From positions 55,585-119,584 of the forward strand of contig CAJOEJ010000001.1 in assembly GCA_905233375.1 (NCBI GenBank): a DNA stretch of 64,000 nt, written 5' to 3'. The number at the start of each line of letters is the position of its first letter. Position 1 is the first letter of the stretch. The DNA is from Paludibacteraceae bacterium (GTDB lineage: Bacteria; Bacteroidota; Bacteroidia; Bacteroidales; Paludibacteraceae). The notes beneath the pieces are model-generated. The model worked only from the letters and a program-made list of their open reading frames with translations. It ran no database searches and was not told the DNA's origin. Made by a program: the position numbers and the translations under genes. Below, piece after piece: positions 33,801-39,877 of this stretch.

Positions 33801-34320
33801 CGAGGAAAGCGCCACCGATACCTGCGCCATTGGAACCTCCGTGAGCTTCAATCTTACCGCCGAGAATCTGAATGCTACCGGCATCCACATCGTTGTACGC
33901 ACCGATACCGGCAGCCTTCGGACCACCCATTACATACAACGAATCGGCATCCGTACCATTGATCTTCAGCGTTTTGCCTTGAGGCACATAGATTGCCGAA
34001 TAATTCTTGGAGTTCAGGATCATGTTGTATTTACCCACAATGGTAATTTCAGCATTACCCAAACATTTGAGCGAAGGAGATGAAGGAGTAGGATCTCCAG
34101 AACCATTGTTGTTGTAGGTGATGTGGGCATTGCGCAAAGTCACCTTTGCATTGTCCGCAATCGAAACAACAATGGATTTTCCGGGTAGAATAGAACCGAA
34201 AATCACATCGCCATCAGCGGCTGTGAAACTAGCGTTCTGATCTTCCAACTTCCACTCTCTCGCTTGTGCATTTACCAGCACGGCAAGTGCTGTCAATGCC
34301 AAAAAGAAAAATCGTTTCAT
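27805..34320 (-). CDS. Giant secreted protein of eight ~265-residue Gly-rich modules with C-terminal tail motif
   Basis: 2171 residues with a signal peptide (MKRFFFLALTALAVLVNAQA). Eight tandem modules of about 250-280 residues follow. Each opens with a DG-x-x-LTG-x-L strand and an I-x-DGA-x-VTLRNA-x-I strand. It continues through NPAIFVPENKTL and repeated GG-x-x-APGIGAG / CG-x-IxIxGG-x-V-x-A-x-GG loops, and most close with YYYP-x-x-x-IDL. Modules 7 and 8 are the most diverged. The short beta-repeat pattern suggests a right-handed parallel beta-helix. The end (VMINGQLLLINGEQIYTITG) is the tail motif found on six other proteins here. Probably a surface structural or adhesive protein; that role is inference. 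Confidence 0.85.
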   Translation of the reverse strand: MKRFFFLALTALAVLVNAQAREWKLEDQNASFTAADGDVIFGSILPGKSIVVSIADNAKVTLRNAHITYNNNGSGDPTPSSPSLKCLGNAEITIVGKYNMILNSKNYSAIYVPQGKTLKINGTDADSLYVMGGPKAAGIGAYNDVDAGSIQILGGKIEAHGGSNGAGIGGAFLANCGTIDIYGGKVKAYGGDRAAGIGSGFDSSKAAYVNITKPAGGATTTVYAEGGFRAAGIGCGCMGECGVINISKNTNVTAVKGKESVNSIGIGYGCKANWCGTITIGGTTYANGVERSYFNYPDIHTIDLSKMTSDFTMEEGDILTGTLGEDRISIKIADGAHVTLRDAKIPELLGKGSSCGLYCKGNADITLTGTNEVWHRGGAYYPAIFVPENKTLSIRGTGKLSAHGGGYSAGIGTGASIAYKESFAGIELNNTEDIISCLNRDGGNITIYGGTIEAYGGVCGPGIGAARHSHCGMIQIIGGKVSAYGGSEAPGIGAAGWTGLDYPTVCGDIRLSGGTIYARGKGHAPAIGSEKSYRNAESGNIWIMNTVNKVTAIKGDVANKCLWSTEGTLYINGQAYTDGINLHAYYYPEDKVIDLASQQNNLTVPDGYTLTGNLPSGVIIEIEDGAEVILDGVGIDNDGGSASAPAANRAPAAGVNMNRSGLMLKGNAVLRLKGETTIRSKGDGCPGIYIPANKVLEIKGDGILNVYGGRNAAGIGGGEDVDAGHIMILGEASVNAYGGHQGAGIGGGYLSNCGEIVIWTDGTVNAKGGKDATGIGSGYDSSRADKIIIKGGSVNAEGSDRSPAIGAACRGTCGMIYLYSTIRSLKAVKGPESDHSIGKGRGAASQHGGIAMDDQFFSNGIDLSPYYYPNNVIDLATVTSDFTAYNGSILTGKLNGLHQIFIEDGATVTLRNAEIKRYAQATDTYWPGITCKGKAIIKLEGTNTVTGMDRRNPAIFVPENKTLFIQGPGTLYAHAQGAPASIGAGVSKPCGNIEIQGGRIEAYNLEPETSYYGAGIGGTTNGWCGNIIITGGTVIARGNSEAPGIGTGADGFPSTNKKIYILGGITYAYGGKNAPAIGAGWGSQISGVVITDDVEFLRAEAGEGAIYSIGKSILRPDKTTKCGPIQIEDEVYEGITEEVFYYPSEAVAARYRDPKTIKLDSLGNWNKLILVHGDRITGTLPKAMFVSIVKGATVTFDNVTINGVNDTKYGYAAITCEGDANIKLVGTNKVTGNDSQYPAFFVPENSTLQFSGVGKLTAKSKGGAPAIGGKLDTNCGNIVLANGTYDLEGGSYCPAIGSQYGNGCGKITIEEGVTLTAKKGASAPNTIGAAKNGTCGTVTIGYRTGAITESPYYYPAQQTYDPYYLDLSTLTNDRPEVYVQTEGTVITGTLPAGVKVKIIIQNRSIDGVTLRNVTINGTNSSDAKFAGLTFTSGTNKVILEGTNTIRGFHEDYPGIYVDANSSVIFRGNGTLNVSSNGKAPAMGGTKEYDSGDFAFCDDVKIYATGGTNCPAIGAAAGKKVYGAIDIWGGTIHATGGSGAPAIGAGPGGHSGSIRIYGATELKATKGSGATYCLGGDVDAEAGVKFGSVQSGPSFNYIHGFCKNNTFTYSDGNDIIDAEVEDGTLLMGTFTRWRLKLAKDAKVTLMQFKFMPESEDCYIQCNGNNEFTFDSKNEIKQIGTNWPAILTPYSGTTTFKASTSNALGGHRLIITSAQTTGIGPASSATAGKIVFDGGIYDIQGGDNCPAIGSCGILNGGLNAMGEAVFKNGTFTLRGGKNAPAVGACGSGQFGNSKFGSVKLYNTLTSFTATAGEGCSYSIGASEGAECGTISLYNDGESAAPEVYENGIEESPFIYPRSAGLSVRTLRNQESIEGEVPYRVRIAPNAVVWFNNVSIGGQAEYDYNEPGVYCEGDAGIILTGHSTVQSFNPSYPGIYVPEGSTLILYALVGSTDAALDASSKGNVVRLNTLKKVNGRYVAADDSNPKMAAGIGGYVDAVTGKPKNCGNILINGANITATGGAGHPGIGGGTLGNCGTITINGGSVLAIGGPGAPGIGAGTSGSCGAIRLTNQVTRVEARAGEGAPNSVGFAETDAELGMESSCASIIVGKENYGDGITDAIFIYEPTDEERKEDIELVYSNGEIYNGKTYKVMINGQLLLINGEQIYTITGQRVH

Positions 34321-34398
34321 TTGGTTAATAAATTAGTTAATAATGTTAATTAATTAATATATAGTACGCGTATGCGTATATATGCGTATATAAAGGTG
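34321..34398. other. AT-rich gap with short TATGCGTATA repeats
   Basis: TACGCGTATGCGTATATATGCGTATATA repeats a 10-12 bp unit three times just after the BspA-like gene stop. No promoter of the usual form is seen, so the 2171-aa gene is probably read from the BspA-like gene's promoter. Confidence 0.5.
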
Positions 34399-35910
34399 TT
34401 ATTGCACTTCCGAGCCGGACACATTATATGTCTTGCCGCCTTGGAGGATGAACAGCTGACCGTCCTTGATCAGCTTCCGGCTCTGCTCCCTTGGCTCCTG
34501 GCTTACATGCTCCGTGCCTTCCCATTCGCCCATGGTGAAATAGCCCGGATAGGCGCTTCCTCCGTCGGGACGGGCATACAGACCGTTGGTATGCTCCTCG
34601 CTGTATGCCGTACCGCTGCCTCCCACCAGACTCGTACAGCCGCGGAACATCTGGCTCGATCCCGAACCTGCTATTTTGTCACTGAGCAGGGACCAGTCTT
34701 TGAAGCAATAGATAGCGGTGAGCGACGAGCAGTAGTCGAACATCATCGAGCAGTCATTGACGTTGTGTACGTCAAACGCATTCAGATCCACCACCTTCAG
34801 CGCCTCGCATTGCTTGAATAGATTGACCATCTCCGTCACGTTAGAGGTGTTGAAATGGCTCAGATCCACCGCCGTCAGAGAGAGGCACCCGCCGAACATA
34901 CTGTTCATATTGGTCACCTCGTCCGTCTTCAGGTGCTCCATGCCTTCGATACGGGTCAGGTTGTTCAACGTATAATAACCGCCACTGAACATATACGCCG
35001 TCGTCGTGAGATGCGCATTCTCCATCGACTCGTCTATCACCGCTTTGGTGATGTCGTTGTGGTAGGTCTCGAAGCGCTTGTGATTGTCTTTGACAGAGGG
35101 ATAGAGCTCGATCTCGCCCGAACGGGTCGCCATCTGGTCGTCGAAATAATACGTGAGCGTGCCGTCCGCATAGACGGTATAAACTCTCATCTGCGAGAAA
35201 TATCCCGGAGCCTCTGCGCCTCCGTCCGGACGCGCGTAGGTCTTGTCCTTCATATTCGGGTTGTATGCCGTACCCGCATTGCCCTTGAGCGCACTGCAAC
35301 CGTCGAACATATCGGTATGCGAAACGAGCGTCTCGCTCGCGCTCCAGTCTTCGTCGCACAGAATGGTCTGCAATGCCGTACAGCCCTTGAACATGCCGTA
35401 CATGTTGCTTACCTTCGTCACATCAAAACTGCGCAGATCCAGCTTGGTCAGCGAACGGCAGTTGGTGAACAGATAGCGCATGTCGCGCACGTTGGACGTA
35501 CGGAAACTGCTCAGGTCGATCTCTGTCAGAGACGAACAGCCGTAGAACATACAGCCCATATCTTCTGCGCCGTCGGTGTTCAGGTTCTCCAAGCCGACGA
35601 TCTCCGTCACATTTTTAAGTGTTACCGTGCTGTTTCCACGAAACAGGCTGAAGAATACCTTACTCGGATCATTGCGCATCGTGAAATCGATCACCACGCG
35701 CGTGATGCGGTCGTTGTAGCCCTCGAAGCGGGGATTACTTGCGCTGTACAGCTCCACTGTCCCGGACCGGTACTCGCGGATATCGTCGTAATAATAGGTG
35801 AGCGTTCCGGTGTTCTCGTCAAACACGGTGTACCGCTCCTCTTTCGCCTGCATGCTCACTGCCGCCAGCACCGCTAACGCAATAAATAGTACACTTTTCC
35901 TCATAATCAT
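34399..35910 (-). CDS. BspA-like surface protein with two DUF285-type repeat arrays and C-terminal tail motif
   Basis: About 503 residues from MIMRKSVLFIALAVLAAVSMQA (MRKS at 35904 is an equally good start). Two arrays of ~25-residue units occupy residues ~90-200 and ~310-430, with the signature MFYGCSSLTEIDLSSFRTSNV and MFGGCLSLTAVDLSHFNTSNV of the DUF285/BspA type of leucine-rich repeat. Each array is preceded by a domain starting YTVF/YTVY and D-GTLTYYFDD. The end (KLIKDGQLFILQGGKTYNVS) is the recurrent tail. These proteins are secreted and often bind host or matrix proteins; the ligand here is unknown. The 5' end is fused to a 48-bp repeat. Confidence 0.85.
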   Translation of the reverse strand: MIMRKSVLFIALAVLAAVSMQAKEERYTVFDENTGTLTYYYDDIREYRSGTVELYSASNPRFEGYNDRITRVVIDFTMRNDPSKVFFSLFRGNSTVTLKNVTEIVGLENLNTDGAEDMGCMFYGCSSLTEIDLSSFRTSNVRDMRYLFTNCRSLTKLDLRSFDVTKVSNMYGMFKGCTALQTILCDEDWSASETLVSHTDMFDGCSALKGNAGTAYNPNMKDKTYARPDGGAEAPGYFSQMRVYTVYADGTLTYYFDDQMATRSGEIELYPSVKDNHKRFETYHNDITKAVIDESMENAHLTTTAYMFSGGYYTLNNLTRIEGMEHLKTDEVTNMNSMFGGCLSLTAVDLSHFNTSNVTEMVNLFKQCEALKVVDLNAFDVHNVNDCSMMFDYCSSLTAIYCFKDWSLLSDKIAGSGSSQMFRGCTSLVGGSGTAYSEEHTNGLYARPDGGSAYPGYFTMGEWEGTEHVSQEPREQSRKLIKDGQLFILQGGKTYNVSGSEVQ

Positions 35911-35947
35911 TCCAAAGGGTTTTGTTTGTTTTTTTCTAAACTTATCG
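35900..35947 (-). repeat. 48-bp repeat covering the BspA-like start codons
   Basis: Matches 3322-3369 at 46 of 48 bases and includes one arm of the structured element plus the ATGATTATGAG start. The partner arm of the element is not found next to the gene. Confidence 0.85.
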
Positions 35948-35980
35948 GCATCAGTACAAATCAATTACACACGCAAACAA

Positions 35981-36009
35981 GCGGCACTTGACATCAAGTC
36001 AAGCACCGC
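35981..36009 (-). other. Leader hairpin of the BspA-like gene
   Basis: GCGG-CA-CTTGAC-ATCAA-GTCAAG-CA-CCGC folds into a two-part stem in the predicted 5' leader, ~70 nt before the start codon. Confidence 0.6.
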
Positions 36010-36061
36010 CTGAGCGTTGCGAATCCTTTAAATCTACTACCCAACCGCCATTCGCAGTAAT

Positions 36062-36071
36062 GGGGGGGGGG
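36062..36071 (-). repeat. Homopolymer tract (C10 on the coding strand) in the BspA-like leader
   Basis: A run of ten G on the plus strand lies between the promoter and the gene, a tract of the kind that varies in length by slippage. Confidence 0.8.
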
Positions 36072-36131
36072 TAAAATTAAACATTTTATTCCGCATAATG
36101 TTCTATATGTACACTAATGCATTTTCGGCGA

Positions 36132-36163
36132 CAAAATTACAAAAAAATTTTCATATTTGCAAA
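36132..36163 (-). promoter_or_regulatory. Promoter of the BspA-like gene
   Basis: Minus-strand TTTG, 20 bp, TAATTTTG. The start would be near 36125, giving a leader of ~215 nt that holds the C10 tract, a hairpin and the 48-bp repeat. Confidence 0.8.
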
Positions 36164-36188
36164 TAAATCCGCAAAAAAAATCATTTTT

Positions 36189-36254
36189 TCATTCTGAACC
36201 CGTCTTAACCTGGTCTAAACTTGGTCTTAACCTGGTCTAAACCCTGTAAAACAC
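36189..36254. repeat. 11-bp-period tandem array B
   Basis: Six units in register, including CCGTCTTAACC, TGGTCTAAACT, TGGTCTTAACC and TGGTCTAAACC. On the minus strand it ends GACGGGTTCAGAATG, closely matching the end of array D (AACGGGTTCAGAATG). Confidence 0.85.
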
Positions 36255-36274
36255 CCTCCCTTGCCGATTTACCC

Positions 36275-36742
36275 TTATAGCATCATTGCCATATACAATG
36301 GGAGGTAAATGATGTCGTTGTGTTGTTTATATTGAAATTTGTTCAGGACAAGGCTTCGCTCCACATACTCCGATTGCTCATCCAACACATTGTCCAATGC
36401 CGCATGTTTTTCATAGTCATTGCCTGATTTGACCTCAATAACAGTCACTTTTTTCTCTTCACGGATAAGGAAATCCAGTTCATTGCGGCTCTTGCGGTCA
36501 TAGTAATGAAGTGTGTGTCCGTGTTTGCTCAGTTCCGTAGCCACGAAATTCTCCGTAAGGGCTCCCTCATTGATGTCTATATCCCCGTTAAGCACCTGCC
36601 ATTGGATGTTATCGCCCCACATGGCACACAACAAACCTGTATCCAGCAGATAGACTTTGAATAGATTGCGGTTCTCGTACTGCTCAAAAGGCAGATTAAG
36701 TGCGTGCGTGTTATAGCAGAAGAGTGGCTTATAATCTTTCGT
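36275..36742 (-). pseudogene. C-terminal remnant of an AAA-ATPase/DUF4143-type protein
   Basis: Only the C-terminal ~155 codons remain. The frame is open upstream to a TAA at 36743 with no usable early start: KPLFCYNTHALNLPFEQYEN, then FKVYLLDTGLLCAMWGDN, then GALTENFVATEL and NELDFLIREEKKVTVIEVKSG. This matches the DUF4143 domain with its D...E-x-K nuclease-like motif. The ATPase domain is absent. A consensus promoter remains at 36816, so the gene was once complete and lost its front. It is a different subfamily from the two DUF234-type ATPases. Confidence 0.8.
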
Positions 36743-36815
36743 TTAAGCATATATTCGGTGTGTTATTTCAATATATATAGATATATTTTAGTGCGTTATT
36801 TCAGTAAAATCGCTG

Positions 36816-36847
36816 CAAAGGTAGTATGTTTTTTCGATATACGCAAA
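36816..36847 (-). promoter_or_regulatory. Orphan promoter upstream of the DUF4143 remnant
   Basis: Minus-strand TTTG, 20 bp, TACCTTTG; an exact match left in front of a gene fragment. Confidence 0.75.
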
Positions 36848-36948
36848 TATTTTGGTAAATATTTTGGGATTTTTACCCATTTTCGGCACTTGTGATCACC
36901 TTTGCTCCGTGTGACAGCGCGGAGAAAAGTTTCGTCCCACAGAAATTC

Positions 36949-37047
36949 CGCGACTTGATCGAGACAATGTCGAGAAATGATAGAGAAAATCACGAGACAA
37001 TTCCGAGCAGACTCAAGCCAGATTCAGCCATACCTGAGCCATACCCA
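36949..37047. repeat. 11-bp-period tandem array C
   Basis: Nine units in register: CGCGACTTGAT, CGAGACAATGT, CGAGAAATGAT, AGAGAAAATCA, CGAGACAATTC, CGAGCAGACTC, AAGCCAGATTC, AGCCATACCTG, AGCCATACCCA. The first units match array D (CGCGACTTTATCGAGACATAG). The 83-aa ORF over it (36892-37143) is not supported. Confidence 0.85.
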
Positions 37048-37130
37048 ATTGCGCATTTTTTTATTACTAAACTGCACAAAAATGCATATTTTTACGCAAT
37101 CAAACTGCATAAATATGCAAAACTATCAGA

Positions 37131-37236
37131 CCTCAATGAGTGATTTCACGTCATAAAAAAGAGACGGGGCACGAGCGTGCTCCGCCTCTCGGAATATTGG
37201 CTGTCAGATGTTTACCTGACCTCTACGCCGGTAGCT
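37131..37236 (-). repeat. Duplicated 3' end of the secreted-protein gene, outer copy
   Basis: CCTCAATGAGTGATTTCACG through CTCTACGCCGGTAGC is a ~106-bp near-identical copy of 37274-37379. The inner copy holds the last codons and terminator of the gene at 37355; this outer copy repeats the codons for the ATGVEVR end plus the terminator. Confidence 0.9.
37154..37190 (-). terminator. Second (duplicated) intrinsic terminator
   Basis: On the minus strand GAGGCGGAGCACG and CGTGCCCCGTCTC pair with one mismatch, then TTTTTTA. Confidence 0.75.
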
Positions 37237-37273
37237 TTTTCCCTCAATAAGTGATGATTTTGAAAGAAAATTC

Positions 37274-37379
37274 CCTCAATGAGTGATTTCACGTCATAAA
37301 AAAGAGACGGGGCACGAGCGTGCTCCGCCTCTTGGGATATTGGCTGTCAGATATTTACCTGACCTCTACACCGGTAGCG
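37274..37379 (-). repeat. Duplicated 3' end of the secreted-protein gene, inner copy
   Basis: Copy offset by 143 bp from the outer one. A third partial start (CCTCAATAAGTGAT) lies between them, suggesting unequal exchange. Confidence 0.9.
37297..37332 (-). terminator. Intrinsic terminator of the carbohydrate operon
   Basis: AGAGGCGGAGCACG pairs with CGTGCCCCGTCTC on the minus strand, followed by TTTTTTATGACG, ~25 bp after the stop at 37355. Confidence 0.8.
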
Positions 37380-38956
37380 TTGTAAGTCTTGTCGCCAACG
37401 AGGATGAACAGTTGTCCGTCACGGATGACCTTGGTCCCTTGTACTTTGTCACTTGGTACTTGGTCACTTGGTACTTGGTCAATGCCTTCGCCGCGGGTGC
37501 GGACATACTTGTAGATAGGCGGTTCGCCGTCCGAATCGCTGGTGGTGTAGAACGTGTTGTCATCCAGCCAGCAGATGGCTTCGCCCTGCCATTCGTACTC
37601 GTAGCAGTCGATGACCTGGGGCTGGCGCTTCACTGTCTCGGCGATGCTCTCGTTGCCCTCACGCTCCCAATAGAGCACCCATGAATAGGCGGCTTCGATA
37701 TTGTTGTGGTTCTTGATGAGCACATACTTGCCGTCTGCGGAGATGTCCGCGCCCGTTACCAGATGGAAACCGCGGCATTGCTGGTTCTTGGCATTCATGC
37801 CGATATCCGATTTCAGACCGAGGTCGCATACATAGGTGAGCGTCTGCGTCGCATCGCCGTAGTCCGTACGGAAAGGCAGGCTGAAGACCTGGCACACGTT
37901 GTAGTAAACCTTCGTGATGATATACAGTTTCTGCTCCACGTTGTCGTACATCAGCGCCTCGTTGTTATGGCTCAGCCCGTCCGGATAGACATAATGGATC
38001 TGCATCGGATCCACATTGATCTCGCCTCCCGTGATAGCCGGTTCCTCGAAATAGACAATGCTGTAGAAGTCATCCTCCTCGTTGTTGTCGCCGAACGCAC
38101 CGATGAAGAGGTAGTTCTTGTTGTTATACACACCGCCGCACAGGTCTTCCCAGTCCCAGTAACGGATGTTTAACGTCCTCAGATTCGGGAAGTTGACTTT
38201 CATTGCCTGATTCTGTCCCTGTTCGGTCGTGGCGATGATATAATCGCCGAAATTGTCACTCTCCATCCAGATGTAACCCGGTGTGGTACGCGAGCAGGCG
38301 ATACCGGACACTTCGTCCAGATTAAGGCTCTCGCTGACCGAACCGATCTGCGTGCGCGTGAACTCGGTGTTATGCGGCAGAATGACACCGTTGTACATCA
38401 GCGAATCGGGGTTGTCCGTTACCGGAGGCTCCTCGCCGTCGTCCAGCAGCGTGAGCTGGATATTGCGCAGGTCAAACGAACCGGAGGTCGATGAACCCGG
38501 ATTGACGATAAAGCCCAGACGGTTGAACGCCTGCGTGCCGATACTGTAACCCGGCTCGTCCCAGTCCAGGTTGCCGTCCGGCGTCGTGAGCTCGCTCTGC
38601 CAGGCGGTATTCTGTATATTGGGCCAGTAGTCGTTCTGTATCCAGCGGTTGCCTTCCACATCACGCAGATAGACGAACAGCACGATGCCGTCGTCAAAGC
38701 CCGGAGCACCGTCCCCTTTGTACTCATACGCGATAGTAGGGATCTTGGTCAGATTCTCCAGCGGGAACTCCACGCCAGCCCATTGCCAGCCTCCCGAGGT
38801 GTATTCGATATGCAGCACACCGTCCGCAACGGTCGGAGTAGCGGAACAACCTGTGTAGGCGATAGACGTGGCGGCATTCAGGTTGATGTTGATGACCTTC
38901 GCCTGAAGGGACACCGCCGCACATACAGCAATAACCAATAAGAATAATTTTTTCAT
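37355..38956 (-). CDS. Secreted protein: CBM-like domain, propeller-like domain, repeat-derived linker, C-terminal tail motif
   Basis: 533 residues with a signal peptide (MKKLFLLVIAVCAAVSLQA). Residues ~20-170 form a beta-sandwich-like domain (WAGVEFPLENLTKIPTIAYE, GSFDLRNIQLTLLDDG) comparable to carbohydrate-binding modules. Residues ~190-490 have repeated strand pairs with EVSGIACSRTTPGYIWMESD and LYIITKVYYNVCQVFSLPF, suggesting a beta-propeller; the family is not certain. Just before the tail KVIRDGQLFILVGDKTYNAT lies DQVPSDQVPSDKVQGTKV, encoded by the AAGTACC/AAGTGACC dispersed DNA repeat. Last gene of the SusCD operon; the end of the gene and its terminator are duplicated downstream. Confidence 0.8.
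   Translation of the reverse strand: MKKLFLLVIAVCAAVSLQAKVININLNAATSIAYTGCSATPTVADGVLHIEYTSGGWQWAGVEFPLENLTKIPTIAYEYKGDGAPGFDDGIVLFVYLRDVEGNRWIQNDYWPNIQNTAWQSELTTPDGNLDWDEPGYSIGTQAFNRLGFIVNPGSSTSGSFDLRNIQLTLLDDGEEPPVTDNPDSLMYNGVILPHNTEFTRTQIGSVSESLNLDEVSGIACSRTTPGYIWMESDNFGDYIIATTEQGQNQAMKVNFPNLRTLNIRYWDWEDLCGGVYNNKNYLFIGAFGDNNEEDDFYSIVYFEEPAITGGEINVDPMQIHYVYPDGLSHNNEALMYDNVEQKLYIITKVYYNVCQVFSLPFRTDYGDATQTLTYVCDLGLKSDIGMNAKNQQCRGFHLVTGADISADGKYVLIKNHNNIEAAYSWVLYWEREGNESIAETVKRQPQVIDCYEYEWQGEAICWLDDNTFYTTSDSDGEPPIYKYVRTRGEGIDQVPSDQVPSDKVQGTKVIRDGQLFILVGDKTYNATGVEVR
37433..37480 (-). repeat. Dispersed repeat inside the coding region
   Basis: GACCAAGTACCAAGTGACC repeated units and GTACAAAGGGACC on the minus strand match the cluster at 3741-3838. 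It keeps the reading frame and encodes a linker. Confidence 0.9.
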
Positions 38957-38982
38957 AATGTATTGTATTTAAGGTGAAACAA

Positions 38983-39855
38983 TCATTTTGACAAGGCGTA
39001 CATGGCAAAGGCGGCGCAGCAGATACCCGCTATCTGGAGCGGGTTCGGGATGACGCTCAGGATGATGAGCGACAGCAACACCGTCACCATAGGCGACAGA
39101 CCCTCCATCGGCGATACGATGACCGCTTTGCCGTACCGGTAGGCATACACAAGCGTCAACGCACCGATCGAGTTCAGGATCTGGATACCGAAACAGCCGA
39201 AACTGGTTCCGGCGGAGGTCTGGGCGGCAAAGAACTCCGGGGCGTCGGGACTCATGAACCACGCTACCGGGATGAGTACCAGCCCGCTCAGCGCCATCCA
39301 CACGAAGATCGACTCCGCGTCCATCGAGTTATTGGCGAACTTCATGAAGAAGCCCTGGATACCCCATGCTAATAGCACGAGTACCGCCAATACGATCCAC
39401 AGCCAGCCGCTGACCGGACTGCCTTCCTGACCCGTCTCGAGTGACAATAGCAGGATCGCGACGAGCGCAACGGCGATACCCGCTACCTGCCAGCGAGTCG
39501 CTTTCTCCTTGAGGAAGACCGCGGCGAGCGTGATCACGATGACCGGAGACATCGAGATGAAAGGATAGATGATGTAACTCGGACCCAGGGTCAGCGCCTT
39601 GAACAGAACCAGCTGACCACCGGCGCCTAACAGTCCCACCGTGCAGCCGAGCAGCGCCGATTTGCCGTCGTGGAGGAACTTGCCCTTGTTGATGACCAGC
39701 GCCACAACGGCACAGGGGATCATGGACAGCGCCCAGAGGATATAGACTACGGTGTCCGGGATACCGTTTTGTATCTGGTACCCGGAGAATGCACCCCATA
39801 CACCCCACGTCAGGACGGTGATGAGGATGAATAAAAGCCAAAGACGATCTTTCAT
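38983..39855 (-). CDS. EamA/DMT-type membrane transporter
   Basis: 290 residues from MKDRLWLLFILITVLTWGVW; MLHCMKD at 39867 is an alternative start. There are ten predicted membrane helices in two EamA halves, with the repeat signature around YIIYPFISMSPVIVITLAAVFLKEKATRWQ in the first and YAYRYGKAVIVSPMEGLSPMVTVLLSLII in the second. These inner-membrane permeases move small metabolites; some relatives carry sugars. Its place inside a glycan-use operon makes a monosaccharide or its derivative a plausible substrate, but that is inference. Confidence 0.85.
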   Translation of the reverse strand: MKDRLWLLFILITVLTWGVWGAFSGYQIQNGIPDTVVYILWALSMIPCAVVALVINKGKFLHDGKSALLGCTVGLLGAGGQLVLFKALTLGPSYIIYPFISMSPVIVITLAAVFLKEKATRWQVAGIAVALVAILLLSLETGQEGSPVSGWLWIVLAVLVLLAWGIQGFFMKFANNSMDAESIFVWMALSGLVLIPVAWFMSPDAPEFFAAQTSAGTSFGCFGIQILNSIGALTLVYAYRYGKAVIVSPMEGLSPMVTVLLSLIILSVIPNPLQIAGICCAAFAMYALSK

Positions 39856-39877
39856 ACAATGAAGCATTTAGCAGTTG

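Noticed and set aside
36892-37143. 83-aa ORF
   Set aside because: It runs across the 11-bp array C and its composition follows the array, so it is not a credible gene.
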